From: Deltaproteobacteria bacterium
Lineage (GTDB): Bacteria > Desulfobacterota > Desulfarculia > Adiutricales > Adiutricaceae
Assembly: GCA_031264185.1 (NCBI GenBank)
Contig: JAISEL010000016.1
Location: 1-41,831 of the forward strand
Length of the DNA: 41,831 bases
Reading direction: 5' to 3'
Positions 33,166 through 41,831 of this stretch are shown here, piece by piece. The notes beneath the pieces are model-generated. The model did no database searches, was not told where the DNA came from, and saw only the letters and a program-made list of their open reading frames with translations. How positions within the stretch are numbered: the stretch's first letter is position 1; each line of letters begins with the position of its first letter. Both the position numbers and the translations under genes were made by a program.

Positions 33166-34720
33166 GAACTTCCGCCTTTTTTACTGAATTCGGCCCAAAT
33201 TTCTCCAGCGCTTCTTTGGCCACCAGACGGTCGTCAAAAGGAATTTTCGTCCGCCGGATAATCTGATAGTCTTCGTGCCCCTTGCCGGCTATGAGCAGAA
33301 TATCGTTCTTTCTCAAAAGCGACACGGCCAGAAAAATAGCTGCCCGCCGGTCCGGCTCGACCAGATACCCCCGGAAAGCACCGGCAGCCGTTTTTCCGTC
33401 CAGCTCAGGGATAAGAAGACTGTCCAGACCTGCCTGGGCATCTCTGATGATGGCCTGAGCGTCTTCGGTTCTGGGGTTATCTGATGTCAAAACTGTCAGG
33501 TCGGCCAGGCTGCCGGCCGCCATGCCCATAAGCGGCCTTTTCAGCCGGTCCCGATCGCCGCCGCACCCGAAAAGGACCAGCAGCCGGCCGGGATTAAGTT
33601 CTCTCAGCGCAGTCAGCGCCGTCTCCAGGGCTGCCGGAGTATGGGCGTAATCCACTAAAATCAGGCAGCCGTCCGGTCCGGAGACTTTTTCCAGCCGGCC
33701 CGGAGCCCCGGCCGCCCTGGCCAGGGCTTTTTTAACGGTTTCGGCCGGCACGCCCGCAAGCCCGGCTACGGTTACGGCCCCTAAAATATTTAAAGCGTTA
33801 AATGAGCCTATTAAAGGCGAGTCCTGCTCCCACCCGCCCCAGGGAGTTTGAACCGCCAGCCTGATTCCCGAAAGGGAACAGCTTAAATCACAGCCCTTTA
33901 TGTCGGCTTCCGAAGTCAGTCCGTATCCGTAGGCCGAAGAGCCCAATTCCTTTTTTAAGGCCGAGCCGTAGGGATCGTCCACCCCGACGGCCGCCCGGAC
34001 TGCCCCGTCTTTTTTTAAATGCCGGGTGAATAATTTTTTCTTGGCTGCAAAATAATTATCGAAATTCAGATGAAAATCCAGATGATCCTGGGTCAGATTG
34101 GTAAACAGGGCCAGAGAAAATTCCAGCCCCTCGACCCGGCCCAGCTCCAAGGCGTGAGAAGACACTTCCATGACCACAGTCCGGCAGCCGTCCGAGACCA
34201 TCTCGGCCAGAGTCCGGTACAGCAGGGGCCCTTCCGGAGTGGTGTTCAGAGCCTCCCTGACCTGACCCGGCCACCTGTAGTTGACAGTCCCTATTATTCC
34301 GGTTAAAAGCCCGTGTTCCCGGAAAATATCCTCCAAAAGATAAGCGATGCTGCTTTTGCCGTTAGTTCCTGTAAGGCCGACGAGAGCCAGCTTTTGGTCC
34401 GGGCATCCGTAAACAGTCCGGGCCACCCGGCTTACGGCCGGCCTGAAACCGGATTTTCCGGAAAATAAAAGCCTGGGACCGACCGGCAGATCCGGCTCTT
34501 CCAGCATGACAGCGGCGGCTCCGGCGTCTCTGGCCCTGTCTATATAATCCCGGCCGTCGGAGCCCAGGCCTTTGATGGCCGCAAAAATATCCCCCGGCCT
34601 GACGGACCGGCTGTCTTCGGTCAGACCGAAAACCTGGGGATCTCCGCCAACGGCTTTCAGATCAAACTGTCCGGCCAGTTCAGTCAGACGAACAGGCGAT
34701 GAGACATTACTGGGCTCCAA
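33149..34720 (-). CDS. murE: UDP-MurNAc-L-Ala-D-Glu:meso-diaminopimelate ligase
   Basis: The 523-residue Mur ligase adds the third stem-peptide residue. The ATP loop is GLTGTNGKSSIAYLL (GTNGKSS at 118-124), followed by TTPEGPLLYRTL, EVSSHALELGRV, NLTQDHLDFH and VDYAHTPAAL. DNPRTED near residue 420 marks the meso-DAP-adding type, pointing to a Gram-negative wall. The start is probably TTG 34720, with AAGGA seven bases before it, overlapping the ftsI stop by 14 bases. No in-frame ATG lies near, and the ATG at the ftsI stop is in another frame. It ends overlapping murF. Confidence 0.95.
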   Translation of the reverse strand: MEPSNVSSPVRLTELAGQFDLKAVGGDPQVFGLTEDSRSVRPGDIFAAIKGLGSDGRDYIDRARDAGAAAVMLEEPDLPVGPRLLFSGKSGFRPAVSRVARTVYGCPDQKLALVGLTGTNGKSSIAYLLEDIFREHGLLTGIIGTVNYRWPGQVREALNTTPEGPLLYRTLAEMVSDGCRTVVMEVSSHALELGRVEGLEFSLALFTNLTQDHLDFHLNFDNYFAAKKKLFTRHLKKDGAVRAAVGVDDPYGSALKKELGSSAYGYGLTSEADIKGCDLSCSLSGIRLAVQTPWGGWEQDSPLIGSFNALNILGAVTVAGLAGVPAETVKKALARAAGAPGRLEKVSGPDGCLILVDYAHTPAALETALTALRELNPGRLLVLFGCGGDRDRLKRPLMGMAAGSLADLTVLTSDNPRTEDAQAIIRDAQAGLDSLLIPELDGKTAAGAFRGYLVEPDRRAAIFLAVSLLRKNDILLIAGKGHEDYQIIRRTKIPFDDRLVAKEALEKFGPNSVKKAEVHEHGT

Positions 34721-36878
34721 AATATATCCTTGTCAGCTGCCCGGTTTCCACCCGGCTGCCTGAAGCCGGTTCCTGGCTTACAGCCATTCCGCTGCCTGAA
34801 TATTCAACATTCAAATTGAAACTGCTCAGAAGATCCATAACTTCCCGCATGGACATGCCTTTGACATCCGGCATAATTCCCGGTTCGCCGCTTTCGTTAG
34901 GCGGGGTGATTATGTCTTTGGCCTCCGTCAGACCGTCAAAATCCAGACTTTCGGCGGCATAGCCCTGAAAATCCTGCCCTAAAGCCGGTATGGGGCCGGG
35001 CTGTCCACGATCGCCTTTTTTCAGCTTAACCATCAGAAAATTGGCCGGCGAACCCGGGACCACTCCCGGAGCCCCGGGAGCTGATTTGCCTTTGGCCTCA
35101 ACCGGCCAGGCCGGATCGCTGGGTTCTTCCAGCATGGGGATATCCAGTAGAGGCAGAGCCGCTTCCATGATTTCCTTAAAAACCGGCGCCGCCACCTCGC
35201 CGCCGTAGTATGAGGGCCAGGGCTCATTTAAAGAGACGAAGACGCAGAGTTCCGGATTCTGGTAAGGAGCTACCCCGACAAAGGACGCTACGTACTTGTC
35301 TCTGGAATAACCGGAGCTTCCGGGCTGAACTGTCTGAGCCGTGCCCGTCTTGCCGGCTACCGGATAACCCGGAATATCGGCTCTCCTACCGGTTCCGCCT
35401 TTCATAGCCGCCATGCGCATCATAGCCAGAACCTGACGGGCGGTCAGAGGAGAAACCACCTGCCTGACAATCTGGGGCGGCCTCTGCTCAATAATGCTTC
35501 CCTGGGAGTCTATAACCCGGGAAACCAGGGTCGGCCGCATTAAAACGCCGTCATTGGCCAAAGCGGCTACGGCCATAGCCATCTGAAGCGAAGTCACTGA
35601 CAGGCCCTGGCCGAAAGCTATTGTGGCCGCGTCAACCGGGTACCACTCCCGGGGAGGGCGGAGACGGCCGGCCGATTCACCCGACGGATAGGCCAGACCG
35701 GTTTTTTCCCCGAAAGCGAATCTGGTCAGATAGTTGTAAAGTTTCTGGGGCCCTAAGCGTTCGCCTATCTTAATGGCTCCGATATTGGAAGAGACCTGGA
35801 CTATCCTGCTGACCGAGAGATCGCCGTAACTGGAAGTATCCCGGATGGAAGTGCTGACCCCTTCAATTTTATAAAGACCGTTTTCGCAAAAGAAAACCGT
35901 TTCCGGGCTGATGAGCTTTTCTTCCAAAGCGGCGGCCACGGTAAAGACTTTAAAGGTGGAGCCCGGTTCAAAGGGATCGGTCAGGATTTTGTTGCGCCGT
36001 ATGGAACTGTCGCTTTCCTGGTAAGTGTTGGGATCAAAGGTGGGGTAAACGGCCGAGGCTAAAATTTCGCCGGTCCGGACTCTGACCACTACGGCCTGGC
36101 CGCTTTTGGCGTTTCTCTCTGTAACCGCTTTGGACAGGGCTTTTTCCGTCAGATGCTGGATCTGCCTGTCCAAAGTCAGCATGACCGAAGCGCCTTTAGG
36201 CTGACTTATGGCCTGTTCCGGAACATCCATGATAATCCGGCCCAGACGGTCCTGACGGACGGTAATGCCTTGGGGATTGACCCTTAAATGACTGTCCAGG
36301 GCCAGTTCCAAACCTTCCAGTCCCTGACCGTCCTTGCCGACAAAGCCTAAAAGGTGAGCGGCTAAAGCGCCGTTGGGATATTCCCGGCGGTATTCCTTTT
36401 TAAGCCCCACTCCCCGGATCTTCACCTCCTTGACGGCTCCGGCTTCCTCTTCGGACAGATGCCGCTTGATCCAGGAATATGATCTTTGCTTAAGGGTCCG
36501 GTTAGGGGCGGTGGCGCTGGTGCCGGGCAGAGATTTCAGCTCTTCAAACTTTAAAGCCAAATCTTCGTAATCCATGTCCAGAGCCCTGGACAAGGCCCAA
36601 AACGCTTCCCCCCGTTCCGTGATTACATTGCCGTCCACAAAAACCGATTCAACCGCCACCGAGGAAGCCAGCTTTTCGCCGTTTCGGTCGTAGATCTCGC
36701 CTCGGACGGAACCCAGATTGAAGGATCTCTCGGAGGTTTTTTTGGATTCATTTAATAAAAGATCTCTTTTAAGTATCTGGATCTCGGCAGCCCTGACCAA
36801 AACAGCCAAATAAACCAACACAAATCCCACTAGAAGCCAGTTCAGACGGTTTTGTTTGCATTTAGGCAAAGACTGCAT
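34707..36878 (-). CDS. ftsI: Septal transpeptidase FtsI (class B PBP with a PASTA domain)
   Basis: The 723-residue protein has one N-terminal membrane segment (about 13-31), a pedestal domain starting at GSVRGEIYDRNGEKLA, and a transpeptidase domain with the three active-site motifs: S307-TFK, S363-S-N and K510-TGTAQ. A Pro/Gly-rich linker leads to a C-terminal PASTA domain (about 660-723, IMPDVKGMSMREVMDLL to RIYFGAQ). It cross-links septal peptidoglycan in the periplasm with FtsW. The PASTA tail makes it longer than E. coli FtsI and is seen in deltaproteobacterial and Gram-positive relatives. GGAGAC lies just before the ATG. Confidence 0.95.
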   Translation of the reverse strand: MQSLPKCKQNRLNWLLVGFVLVYLAVLVRAAEIQILKRDLLLNESKKTSERSFNLGSVRGEIYDRNGEKLASSVAVESVFVDGNVITERGEAFWALSRALDMDYEDLALKFEELKSLPGTSATAPNRTLKQRSYSWIKRHLSEEEAGAVKEVKIRGVGLKKEYRREYPNGALAAHLLGFVGKDGQGLEGLELALDSHLRVNPQGITVRQDRLGRIIMDVPEQAISQPKGASVMLTLDRQIQHLTEKALSKAVTERNAKSGQAVVVRVRTGEILASAVYPTFDPNTYQESDSSIRRNKILTDPFEPGSTFKVFTVAAALEEKLISPETVFFCENGLYKIEGVSTSIRDTSSYGDLSVSRIVQVSSNIGAIKIGERLGPQKLYNYLTRFAFGEKTGLAYPSGESAGRLRPPREWYPVDAATIAFGQGLSVTSLQMAMAVAALANDGVLMRPTLVSRVIDSQGSIIEQRPPQIVRQVVSPLTARQVLAMMRMAAMKGGTGRRADIPGYPVAGKTGTAQTVQPGSSGYSRDKYVASFVGVAPYQNPELCVFVSLNEPWPSYYGGEVAAPVFKEIMEAALPLLDIPMLEEPSDPAWPVEAKGKSAPGAPGVVPGSPANFLMVKLKKGDRGQPGPIPALGQDFQGYAAESLDFDGLTEAKDIITPPNESGEPGIMPDVKGMSMREVMDLLSSFNLNVEYSGSGMAVSQEPASGSRVETGQLTRIYFGAQ

Positions 36879-36917
36879 GATGTCTCCGAAACTTTCAGAA
36901 TTAAATGATGCTGCCGG

Positions 36918-37385
36918 TCAGTCAATGACGACTATCTGACCCTGGCTGGGACTTATTAGACCTAACTCGCGGCGGGCCAAAGCCTCCAGTTCATCCAAAG
37001 ACGCCTGCCTGGCCAGCTCTATCTTCAGGCGCCTGTTTTCTTCCTGAAGCAGGACCTGATATTTCGTCAGACGGGAAATTTCCATGCCCAGTTCGTTCTG
37101 ACTGTGCGAGATGCGGATAAAAACCAAAAGACCGAGAAAGAAAATCAGAGCCGCCGAGGCAATGAGAAAAAAATTCCGGCCTGACAGAAAATTCAAAGTC
37201 TCGTTGGGCAGCCGCGCCAGAAGCTGGTTTTCCGGTTTCCGGCTCTGCTCCAGATGGAGCTGAACCTTATTCTGGGACCTTTGTTTGACCCCGGCCTGGG
37301 TTGTTTTTTTCCACTTAGGCTGGACGAGGCCGATCTGGCTGTCCAGCAGGTACCCGTTTTTGGCTGAAGACTTAAAAATAGACAT
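36918..37385 (-). CDS. ftsL: Cell division protein FtsL
   Basis: This small 155-residue bitopic protein has a basic cytosolic tail of 70 residues, a membrane segment at about 71-91, and a periplasmic coiled coil (about 95-140, ELGMEISRLTKYQVLLQEEN onward). That shape, together with its place between rsmH and ftsI, identifies FtsL, whose sequence is weakly conserved. FtsL forms a complex with FtsB and FtsQ that activates FtsW/FtsI. GAGG lies six bases before the ATG. The 96-base AT-rich gap upstream may hold an internal promoter. Confidence 0.85.
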   Translation of the reverse strand: MSIFKSSAKNGYLLDSQIGLVQPKWKKTTQAGVKQRSQNKVQLHLEQSRKPENQLLARLPNETLNFLSGRNFFLIASAALIFFLGLLVFIRISHSQNELGMEISRLTKYQVLLQEENRRLKIELARQASLDELEALARRELGLISPSQGQIVVID

Positions 37386-37413
37386 TTATGCCTCATATAT
37401 TAATTAAAAGCAA

Positions 37414-37442
37414 TTAATATAGTACAATTACCAGTATGTAAA
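37414..37442 (-). promoter_or_regulatory. Candidate internal promoter before ftsL
   Basis: On the - strand TTTACA (37442-37437, five of six to consensus) is followed after 17 bases by TATTAA, or after 15 bases by TATATT. It lies in the only gap between rsmH and ftsI and would give a leader of about 25 bases before the ftsL start. The AT-rich setting makes it tentative. Confidence 0.35.
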
Positions 37443-37481
37443 ACTCTTTGAAAACAATACAAGAAAGTTAAATAAACAGTA

Positions 37482-38519
37482 TTATGATTTTTTAGCTGGT
37501 TCCAGACGTCTGGCGGCCCTTAGTTTAGCCGACCTGGCTTTCCGGTTTTCCGCCACCTCTGTGCGGGTGGGCTGAACCGGTTTTTTATAAAGGGCTTCCC
37601 AGTATTTTTTGCCCGCCAGCGAGCCGAATGTTCTTTTCACCTGACGATCTTCCAGGGAGTGGAAGCTAATGACTACCATCCGGCCTCCGGGCTTCAGGCA
37701 CCCGTGGGCCTTTTTCAGTAAAGCGTCAAGAGCTTCCATTTCCTGGTTGACGACCAGCCTCAACCCCATGAATACTTTGGTGGCCAGGTTGGAGCGGGCG
37801 TGATGTCCAGTACGCCACAAGACCTTGCCAACCAAATCGGCTAACTCGCCGGTTGTTTCCAGGGGTTTCCTGGCCCGATGGTTCATAATCGTCTTAGTTA
37901 ACCGAACACTGCTCCTTTCTTCCGCTTTGTACCTGATAAGTTCTATCAGTTTATCCTCAGGCCATTCATTGACAATGTCATAGGCCGTAAGTCCGCTTTC
38001 CGGGTCCATGCGCATATCTAACGGCTCATCTCTCAGCCAGGAAAAACCCCGGCCCGGACCCAAAATCTGCCGGGACGAAAGTCCCAAATCAGCCAGAAGA
38101 CCATCCGGCAGGCCCAGATTAAGCTCTTCCAAAATTTCATCCAGCCGGCTGAAATTGGCTCTCTTTAAAATCAGCCGGCGATCGCCGTGGGCCCAAATTG
38201 AAGCCCATCTCACGGCTTCGGGATCTCTGTCCAGAGCCAGAAGCCGGCCTTTGGGACCCAACTGGGAGAGGATCATCCGGCTGTGACCTCCTCCGCCCAT
38301 GGTCAAATCCACGTAAAACCCTCTCGGCTTGACATCCAAAGCCACCGTTGTCTCATTGGGCATCACGGGTATATGTCCGAAAGCCTTAGACCACTCGTCA
38401 GGTTCGTAGAACGGATATTTAAGGTCAGGCGGAACATCAAGCCAGACACTTTTCAGAGGCTTGCCCCGGTGAGAGACTTTCGGCTCAATCGGCTCAGTGC
38501 CCTTCTTATCTTTTACCAT
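37482..38519 (-). CDS. rsmH: 16S rRNA (cytosine-1402 N4)-methyltransferase
   Basis: The 345-residue SAM-dependent enzyme (also called MraW) methylates C1402 of 16S rRNA. Landmarks are HIPVMPNETTVAL, the SAM-binding VDLTMGGGGHSRMIL, GLLADLGLSSRQI, FSWLRDEPLDMRMD and VVISFHSLEDRQVKRTF. It carries about 45 extra N-terminal residues relative to typical RsmH (about 310). The ATG overlaps the mraZ stop by seven bases (ATGGTAA), which supports this start over an internal one. Confidence 0.95.
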   Translation of the reverse strand: MVKDKKGTEPIEPKVSHRGKPLKSVWLDVPPDLKYPFYEPDEWSKAFGHIPVMPNETTVALDVKPRGFYVDLTMGGGGHSRMILSQLGPKGRLLALDRDPEAVRWASIWAHGDRRLILKRANFSRLDEILEELNLGLPDGLLADLGLSSRQILGPGRGFSWLRDEPLDMRMDPESGLTAYDIVNEWPEDKLIELIRYKAEERSSVRLTKTIMNHRARKPLETTGELADLVGKVLWRTGHHARSNLATKVFMGLRLVVNQEMEALDALLKKAHGCLKPGGRMVVISFHSLEDRQVKRTFGSLAGKKYWEALYKKPVQPTRTEVAENRKARSAKLRAARRLEPAKKS

Positions 38520-39034
38520 TCGGGCAGCCTGCCGGTTTCCTGGATGGACTGGACACCTCTCTGGGCATCAAAATCCATGGCTTCCTTAAACAGATCCAGG
38601 TCTTTACTTTCATTGGCCAGGAATTCCTCGGGGGCCCAAATCTCAATTCTCCCGCAGTTACCGTTAATAATGACTTTCTGGCTGGGGACCAGGCCGATGC
38701 GTTCCCGGTAATTGGCGGGAATGAGGATCCGGCCGGCTTTGTCCATGATTACCATCTCAATGTTGGAAAAAAACAGTCTCTGAGCCGCTACCCGGACTTT
38801 GGTGCTTGGGAATCTGTTTTCATCGCTCCAGGCCGCCGACTGTTCCTTCCACTTCTCAAAGGTATAAACAGTCAGATGACGATTTGAAGGAAAGTAGCTC
38901 AAATAAAGACGATCCGGTATCTCTGAGACCCTGTGTAATTCGTCCCGCAGCACCACCGGCAGCATCAGACGACCTTTGTCATCCAAGGCATGGGGAAAAT
39001 TACCGTGAAATGTGAGGGGTCTAAGCTCGGTCAT
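38513..39034 (-). CDS. mraZ: Transcriptional regulator MraZ
   Basis: The 173-residue protein has two SpoVT/AbrB-like repeats: GNFPHALDDKGRLMLPVVLRDEL near the N terminus and VIMDKAGRILIPANYRERIGL in the second half. Both show the D-K-x-G-R-(I/L)-x-(I/L)-P core. MraZ forms a ring that binds direct repeats upstream of its own gene and represses the dcw operon in several bacteria. This copy is some 20-30 residues longer than usual, with the extra length mostly between the repeats and at the C terminus. It is the first gene of the cluster and overlaps rsmH. Confidence 0.93.
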   Translation of the reverse strand: MTELRPLTFHGNFPHALDDKGRLMLPVVLRDELHRVSEIPDRLYLSYFPSNRHLTVYTFEKWKEQSAAWSDENRFPSTKVRVAAQRLFFSNIEMVIMDKAGRILIPANYRERIGLVPSQKVIINGNCGRIEIWAPEEFLANESKDLDLFKEAMDFDAQRGVQSIQETGRLPEW

Positions 39035-39080
39035 GCCACTTAACCGCCACCGGTCAGACTGAATTGAGAGGCCTCCCGGA

Positions 39081-39096
39081 CAGTCCTTAAGGACTG
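39081..39096. promoter_or_regulatory. Perfect 16-base palindrome in the mraZ leader
   Basis: The sequence CAGTCCTTAAGGACTG is identical to its own reverse complement. It sits 47 bases before the mraZ ATG, just downstream of the candidate promoter. With no loop and no T-tract it looks more like a binding site for a dimeric protein than a terminator. Confidence 0.45.
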
Positions 39097-39120
39097 AAAT
39101 TCAGGAAACCATCAAGATAG

Positions 39121-39150
39121 AGAATAAAGGCAATCTCTCCCTCAAGTCAA
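39121..39150 (-). promoter_or_regulatory. Candidate sigma-70-type promoter of the dcw cluster
   Basis: The - strand has TTGACT (39150-39145, five of six) and TATTCT (39126-39121, four of six) separated by 18 bases, or TTATTC at 17. It is the best promoter-like pair in the region and is correctly placed about 90 bases upstream of mraZ. The leader would contain the 16-base palindrome. Confidence 0.5.
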
Positions 39151-39180
39151 GCTTTTTTTCAGAAAAAATGGACCGTCAGG

Positions 39181-39193
39181 CCACTTTTTACCA
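39181..39193 (-). promoter_or_regulatory. Possible MraZ-box-like repeat upstream of mraZ
   Basis: The - strand reads TGGTAAAAAGTGG, two TGG units with a ten-base period as in MraZ boxes (TGGGN repeats spaced by five bases), though without the third G. It lies about 30 bases upstream of the candidate -35. A near-identical copy, TGGTAAGAAGTGG, lies on the opposite strand at 39345-39357. Confidence 0.3.
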
Positions 39194-39196
39194 CTA

Positions 39197-40011
39197 ATCT
39201 CTATTCAGAGTACTTTACTGGTCAATATGACCCAATATACAGAAATAAAATTTCGACTGCCAGTGAAATATTTTTTGATCCGGGAGGAATTCTGAACAAA
39301 AAACGGGTAAATCTCCGCCCTGACTGAGGACAGAAGTGAGCTGGTGGTAAGAAGTGGTAGATGATAGTATCAAATAAAAAATAGCTAATTTAGATGCTTA
39401 AAATATATCAATAAGTATCTTATATTTCTTATATTATTTATAAATAAAATATTATTTTTTTATCAGCGGCATATTTTACTAACAGCCGCAATATATATTT
39501 AATGAGCCGATATGTCCATCGCTTTTGTAAGCGCCGGGTAAGTTCTCTTTGGAGGAGGACTCTGTTTGTCCGGGCAGGCGGAGAAAACTGCCCGGCCGGG
39601 AGACAAAAAGAGAATAAGCAAACGGCCGCTGTCCTTATTGAGCCTAAGTCAGCCGCATCTCCAAAGCCTGATTGTTTATTCCCAAGCCAGTCAGCCCAAT
39701 TCGCGCTTACCATCAGGCCATACCCCTTATCTCAGGCGATCAGGCCGACCGCCGCTCAACCACGTCATAAAACTGCGGATTTTCCCGGCGTTCCCTCATC
39801 ATCATTATAGTTTAGTCAGCCCGTAATCTTTTCCGTCAGGCCATGTTTGCGGTATAATAAAGGGCAGGGTCAGCCGTATTTTCGTCACTTATTGATATAA
39901 CTGCTTTTTTTTTGAACTCGGCTTCTGAAAACATGGGGTATTGCGAAGGCATCATTACTGCCTCCGGTTCACCAAAATCCAGGATTGCTATTGATCTGAA
40001 AGGTCTCCGCT
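39197..40011. other. Region with no supported gene between mraZ and the AAA-ATPase gene
   Basis: The first part (to about 39490) is AT-rich and probably intergenic. About 39500-39830 is richer in GC and has several overlapping open frames up to about 100 codons on both strands. None has a convincing ribosome binding site or recognisable protein features, and they overlap one another. The stretch could be a decayed coding region. Nothing further is identified up to the GTG at 40012. Confidence 0.45.
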
Positions 40012-41718
40012 GTGGCTGATTTAAAAAAAATACCCATCGGCGTCGCCGGTTTTCCGAGAATTCGCCAGAAGAGCTACCTTTATGCCGACAAGACCGAGCT
40101 TATACGCCAGTTTATCGAAAATGACACTCCGTATTTCCTTTCCCGGCCCCGGCGTTTCGGTAAATCTCTCCTGGTAAGCACCCTGAAGGCTGTCCTTCAA
40201 GGAGGCGATGACAACAGGAAGCTGTTCGAGGGTCTGTGGATCCACGACCATTCGGATTATGACTGGACGCCTAACCCGGTTATCCACCTCAGTCTGAACT
40301 CGATCTCCGCCGACAGCGTCACCTCTCTTAATCAGGATTTGCTCGACACCTTAAAAATTATCGCTGACAAGGAGAAATTGTCGCCCATTGGCGCCTCACC
40401 GGCAGTTTTTTTCAGTTCGCTCATTTCCATGCTTTCCGATAAATAAGGAAGGAATGTCGCGGTGCTTATCGACGAATACGACGCCCCCATCCTGTCAAAA
40501 CTCACTCAGACCGACCTGGCCGGTAAAATTCGGGAGGCCCTTGGAATTTTCTACGGCGTCCTGAAATCAGCCGAAGAGCACCGCGGCTTCACCTTCATCA
40601 CCGGGGTGACCAGATTTACTAAAGCGTCAGTCTTTTCCGCCCTTAATAACCTTAAAGACCTGACTCTGGAACCCGAGTACGCCTCCATCTGCGGCTTTAC
40701 ATTAGAGGAATTCGATTCCCTGTTCGCCGATCGGATGCCGCAGGCTCTGGCCAGAACCAAATCCATGGGCATCATGGATAAAGAGGCAACTGCTGAGGAT
40801 TTTAAAAACAAAATCCTGGACTGGTATGACGGCTATACCTGGGACGGCCGGACCCGGGTCCTGAACCCCTGGCCGGCGCTTAATTTTTTTGACAACTCAT
40901 TTTTTTCGGAATACTGGTACGCTTCCGGCGGCACATCTTTTTTGGCTGACCTCATTAAAGACCGCCAAATTGATCTGGCCTCCTTCAGCAGCAGCGATTT
41001 CCTGACTGACGGACTGAACACCATAGATGCAGGCGCAAAGTACAGCTCCAAAGCCTTGCTTTTTCAGGCCGGCTGCCTGACAGTTGACCGGGTTTTGATT
41101 ACAGGAGGGGGAAATAAGTTCTGCCTCCGTTTCCCTAATCTGGAAATTCAAGCGGCCATGGCCCGTCTCTGGCTGTTCCTTGAAGAGCCTTTTGACAACC
41201 CGTTATTGATGAAAAAGCAGGCTCAGGCGATGCTGGAAGCTCTAATCCAAAGGCAGGCCGATGAATTTCAGACGGCTTTCAAGAGCTTTCTCAGCCACAT
41301 CCCCTGGGAGGATCAGCTGAAGTACGAGGCCTACTGCGGGACGGTTTTTCTATTGGCCATGGTCATGGCCGGCCAGGAATGCGATTGTCAGCAGTCAGTC
41401 GGTTCAGGCAAGCTGGATGTCCGTTTAAGAACCAGAGACGGAAACTATTACGTCATTGAGCTGAAATTAGTCAAGGCTGCGGTTAATGTTAAAGGTAAAG
41501 ATAAGGATCTGACGGCCGAACAAATCCAAAAGAATATGGAAAAAGCCCTCGCCGCAGCCATGGTTCAGACAGAGAAAAATAAATACACCCTGAAATTTCA
41601 AGGTCATGGCAATAAAATTTATAAAACCGCTTTAGCCGTATCCGGCAGGGTTGACGTTCGGGTCATTTTTGAGGAAGCTGCCAATTGGATCCTGGCCAAA
41701 GATCCCGGACAACCTTAG
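40012..41718 (+). pseudogene. AAA-ATPase-like/PD-(D/E)XK nuclease family protein interrupted by an in-frame stop
   Basis: One reading frame covers the whole family length of about 568 codons but has a TAA at 40444-40446. The first part (144 residues from GTG 40012) has KIPIGVAGFPRIRQKSYLYA followed by DKTE, and the Walker-A-like SRPRRFGKSLL. Right after the stop the frame continues with VAVLIDEYDAPI (Walker B), TGVTRFTKASVFSALNNLKD, and the C-terminal nuclease motif GSGKLDVRLRTRDGNYYVIELK. That fits AAA-ATPase_like plus PDDEXK_9 proteins, common in gut and host-associated anaerobes and of unclear function. Relatives usually have Tyr at the stop position, so one base change explains it. An AAGGAAGG precedes GTG 40462, so the second part could be re-initiated as a separate 418-residue chain. 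Confidence 0.85.
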
Positions 41719-41831
41719 GAACCGTTAAATAATTACTTGCGAAAACAGCCTTTTCTGAGACCGCTTATACCAGGGAGTAATGAGACTCTAAAGTAACCCA
41801 ATAATATTTTTATACTGTTTAATAAAAATTA

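Noticed and set aside
39438-39835. Overlapping open frames of about 86-102 codons on both strands
   Set aside because: They overlap each other, lack ribosome binding sites and show no recognisable protein features, so none can be preferred.

Overview
The window looks like a chromosomal segment of a Gram-negative bacterium with meso-DAP peptidoglycan. It carries a large autotransporter with an outer-membrane barrel, a MurE with a DNPR motif, and an almost complete mraZ-to-ftsZ division and cell-wall (dcw) cluster. A PASTA-tailed FtsI, an STT3/PglB-type oligosaccharyltransferase and the gene order fit a deltaproteobacterial (Desulfobacterota-like) organism. That placement is an inference from gene content and is not certain. 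The core genes are GC-rich and packed with 4-20 base overlaps. The intergenic gaps and the flippase gene at the left are very AT-rich.

Left region (1-13.1 kb), surface glycan and adhesin locus. On the + strand lie the 3' end of a phosphomannomutase and a GDP-mannose 3,5-epimerase. Converging on them from the right, on the - strand, is a run in transcription order: a 1567-residue autotransporter, an intrinsic-terminator-like hairpin, an STT3/PglB-family oligosaccharyltransferase, a polyprenyl-phosphate-type GT2 glycosyltransferase, a second GT2, and a Wzx-like flippase. The autotransporter passenger holds about 89 N-X-S/T sequons by hand count, against about four in the rest of the protein. 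One locus therefore encodes nucleotide-sugar supply, glycan assembly, flipping, the transferase and a sequon-saturated acceptor. I read it as a possible dedicated N-glycosylation system for an autotransporter, and it is the most interesting part of the window.

Middle region (13.1-18.8 kb): dxr (isoprenoid precursors), cdsA (CDP-diacylglycerol), a 154-residue protein of unknown function, nagZ (muropeptide recycling) and a radical-SAM protein, all on the - strand. About 1.2 kb between dxr and the autotransporter has no intact gene but holds a probable decayed coding remnant.

Right-centre region (18.8-39.0 kb): the dcw cluster on the - strand, in transcription order mraZ, rsmH, ftsL, ftsI, murE, murF, mraY, murD, ftsW, murG, murC, murB, ftsQ, a 520-base AT-rich gap, ftsA, ftsZ1, ftsZ2. 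These genes make lipid II, flip or polymerise it, and build the Z ring. There are two tandem, divergent ftsZ genes, and no ddl is present. A probable promoter and possible operator elements lie upstream of mraZ.

Right end (39.0-41.8 kb): about 1 kb with no supported gene, then a + strand AAA-ATPase/PD-(D/E)XK family gene interrupted by one in-frame TAA. No tRNA, rRNA, CRISPR array or insertion sequence was recognised.
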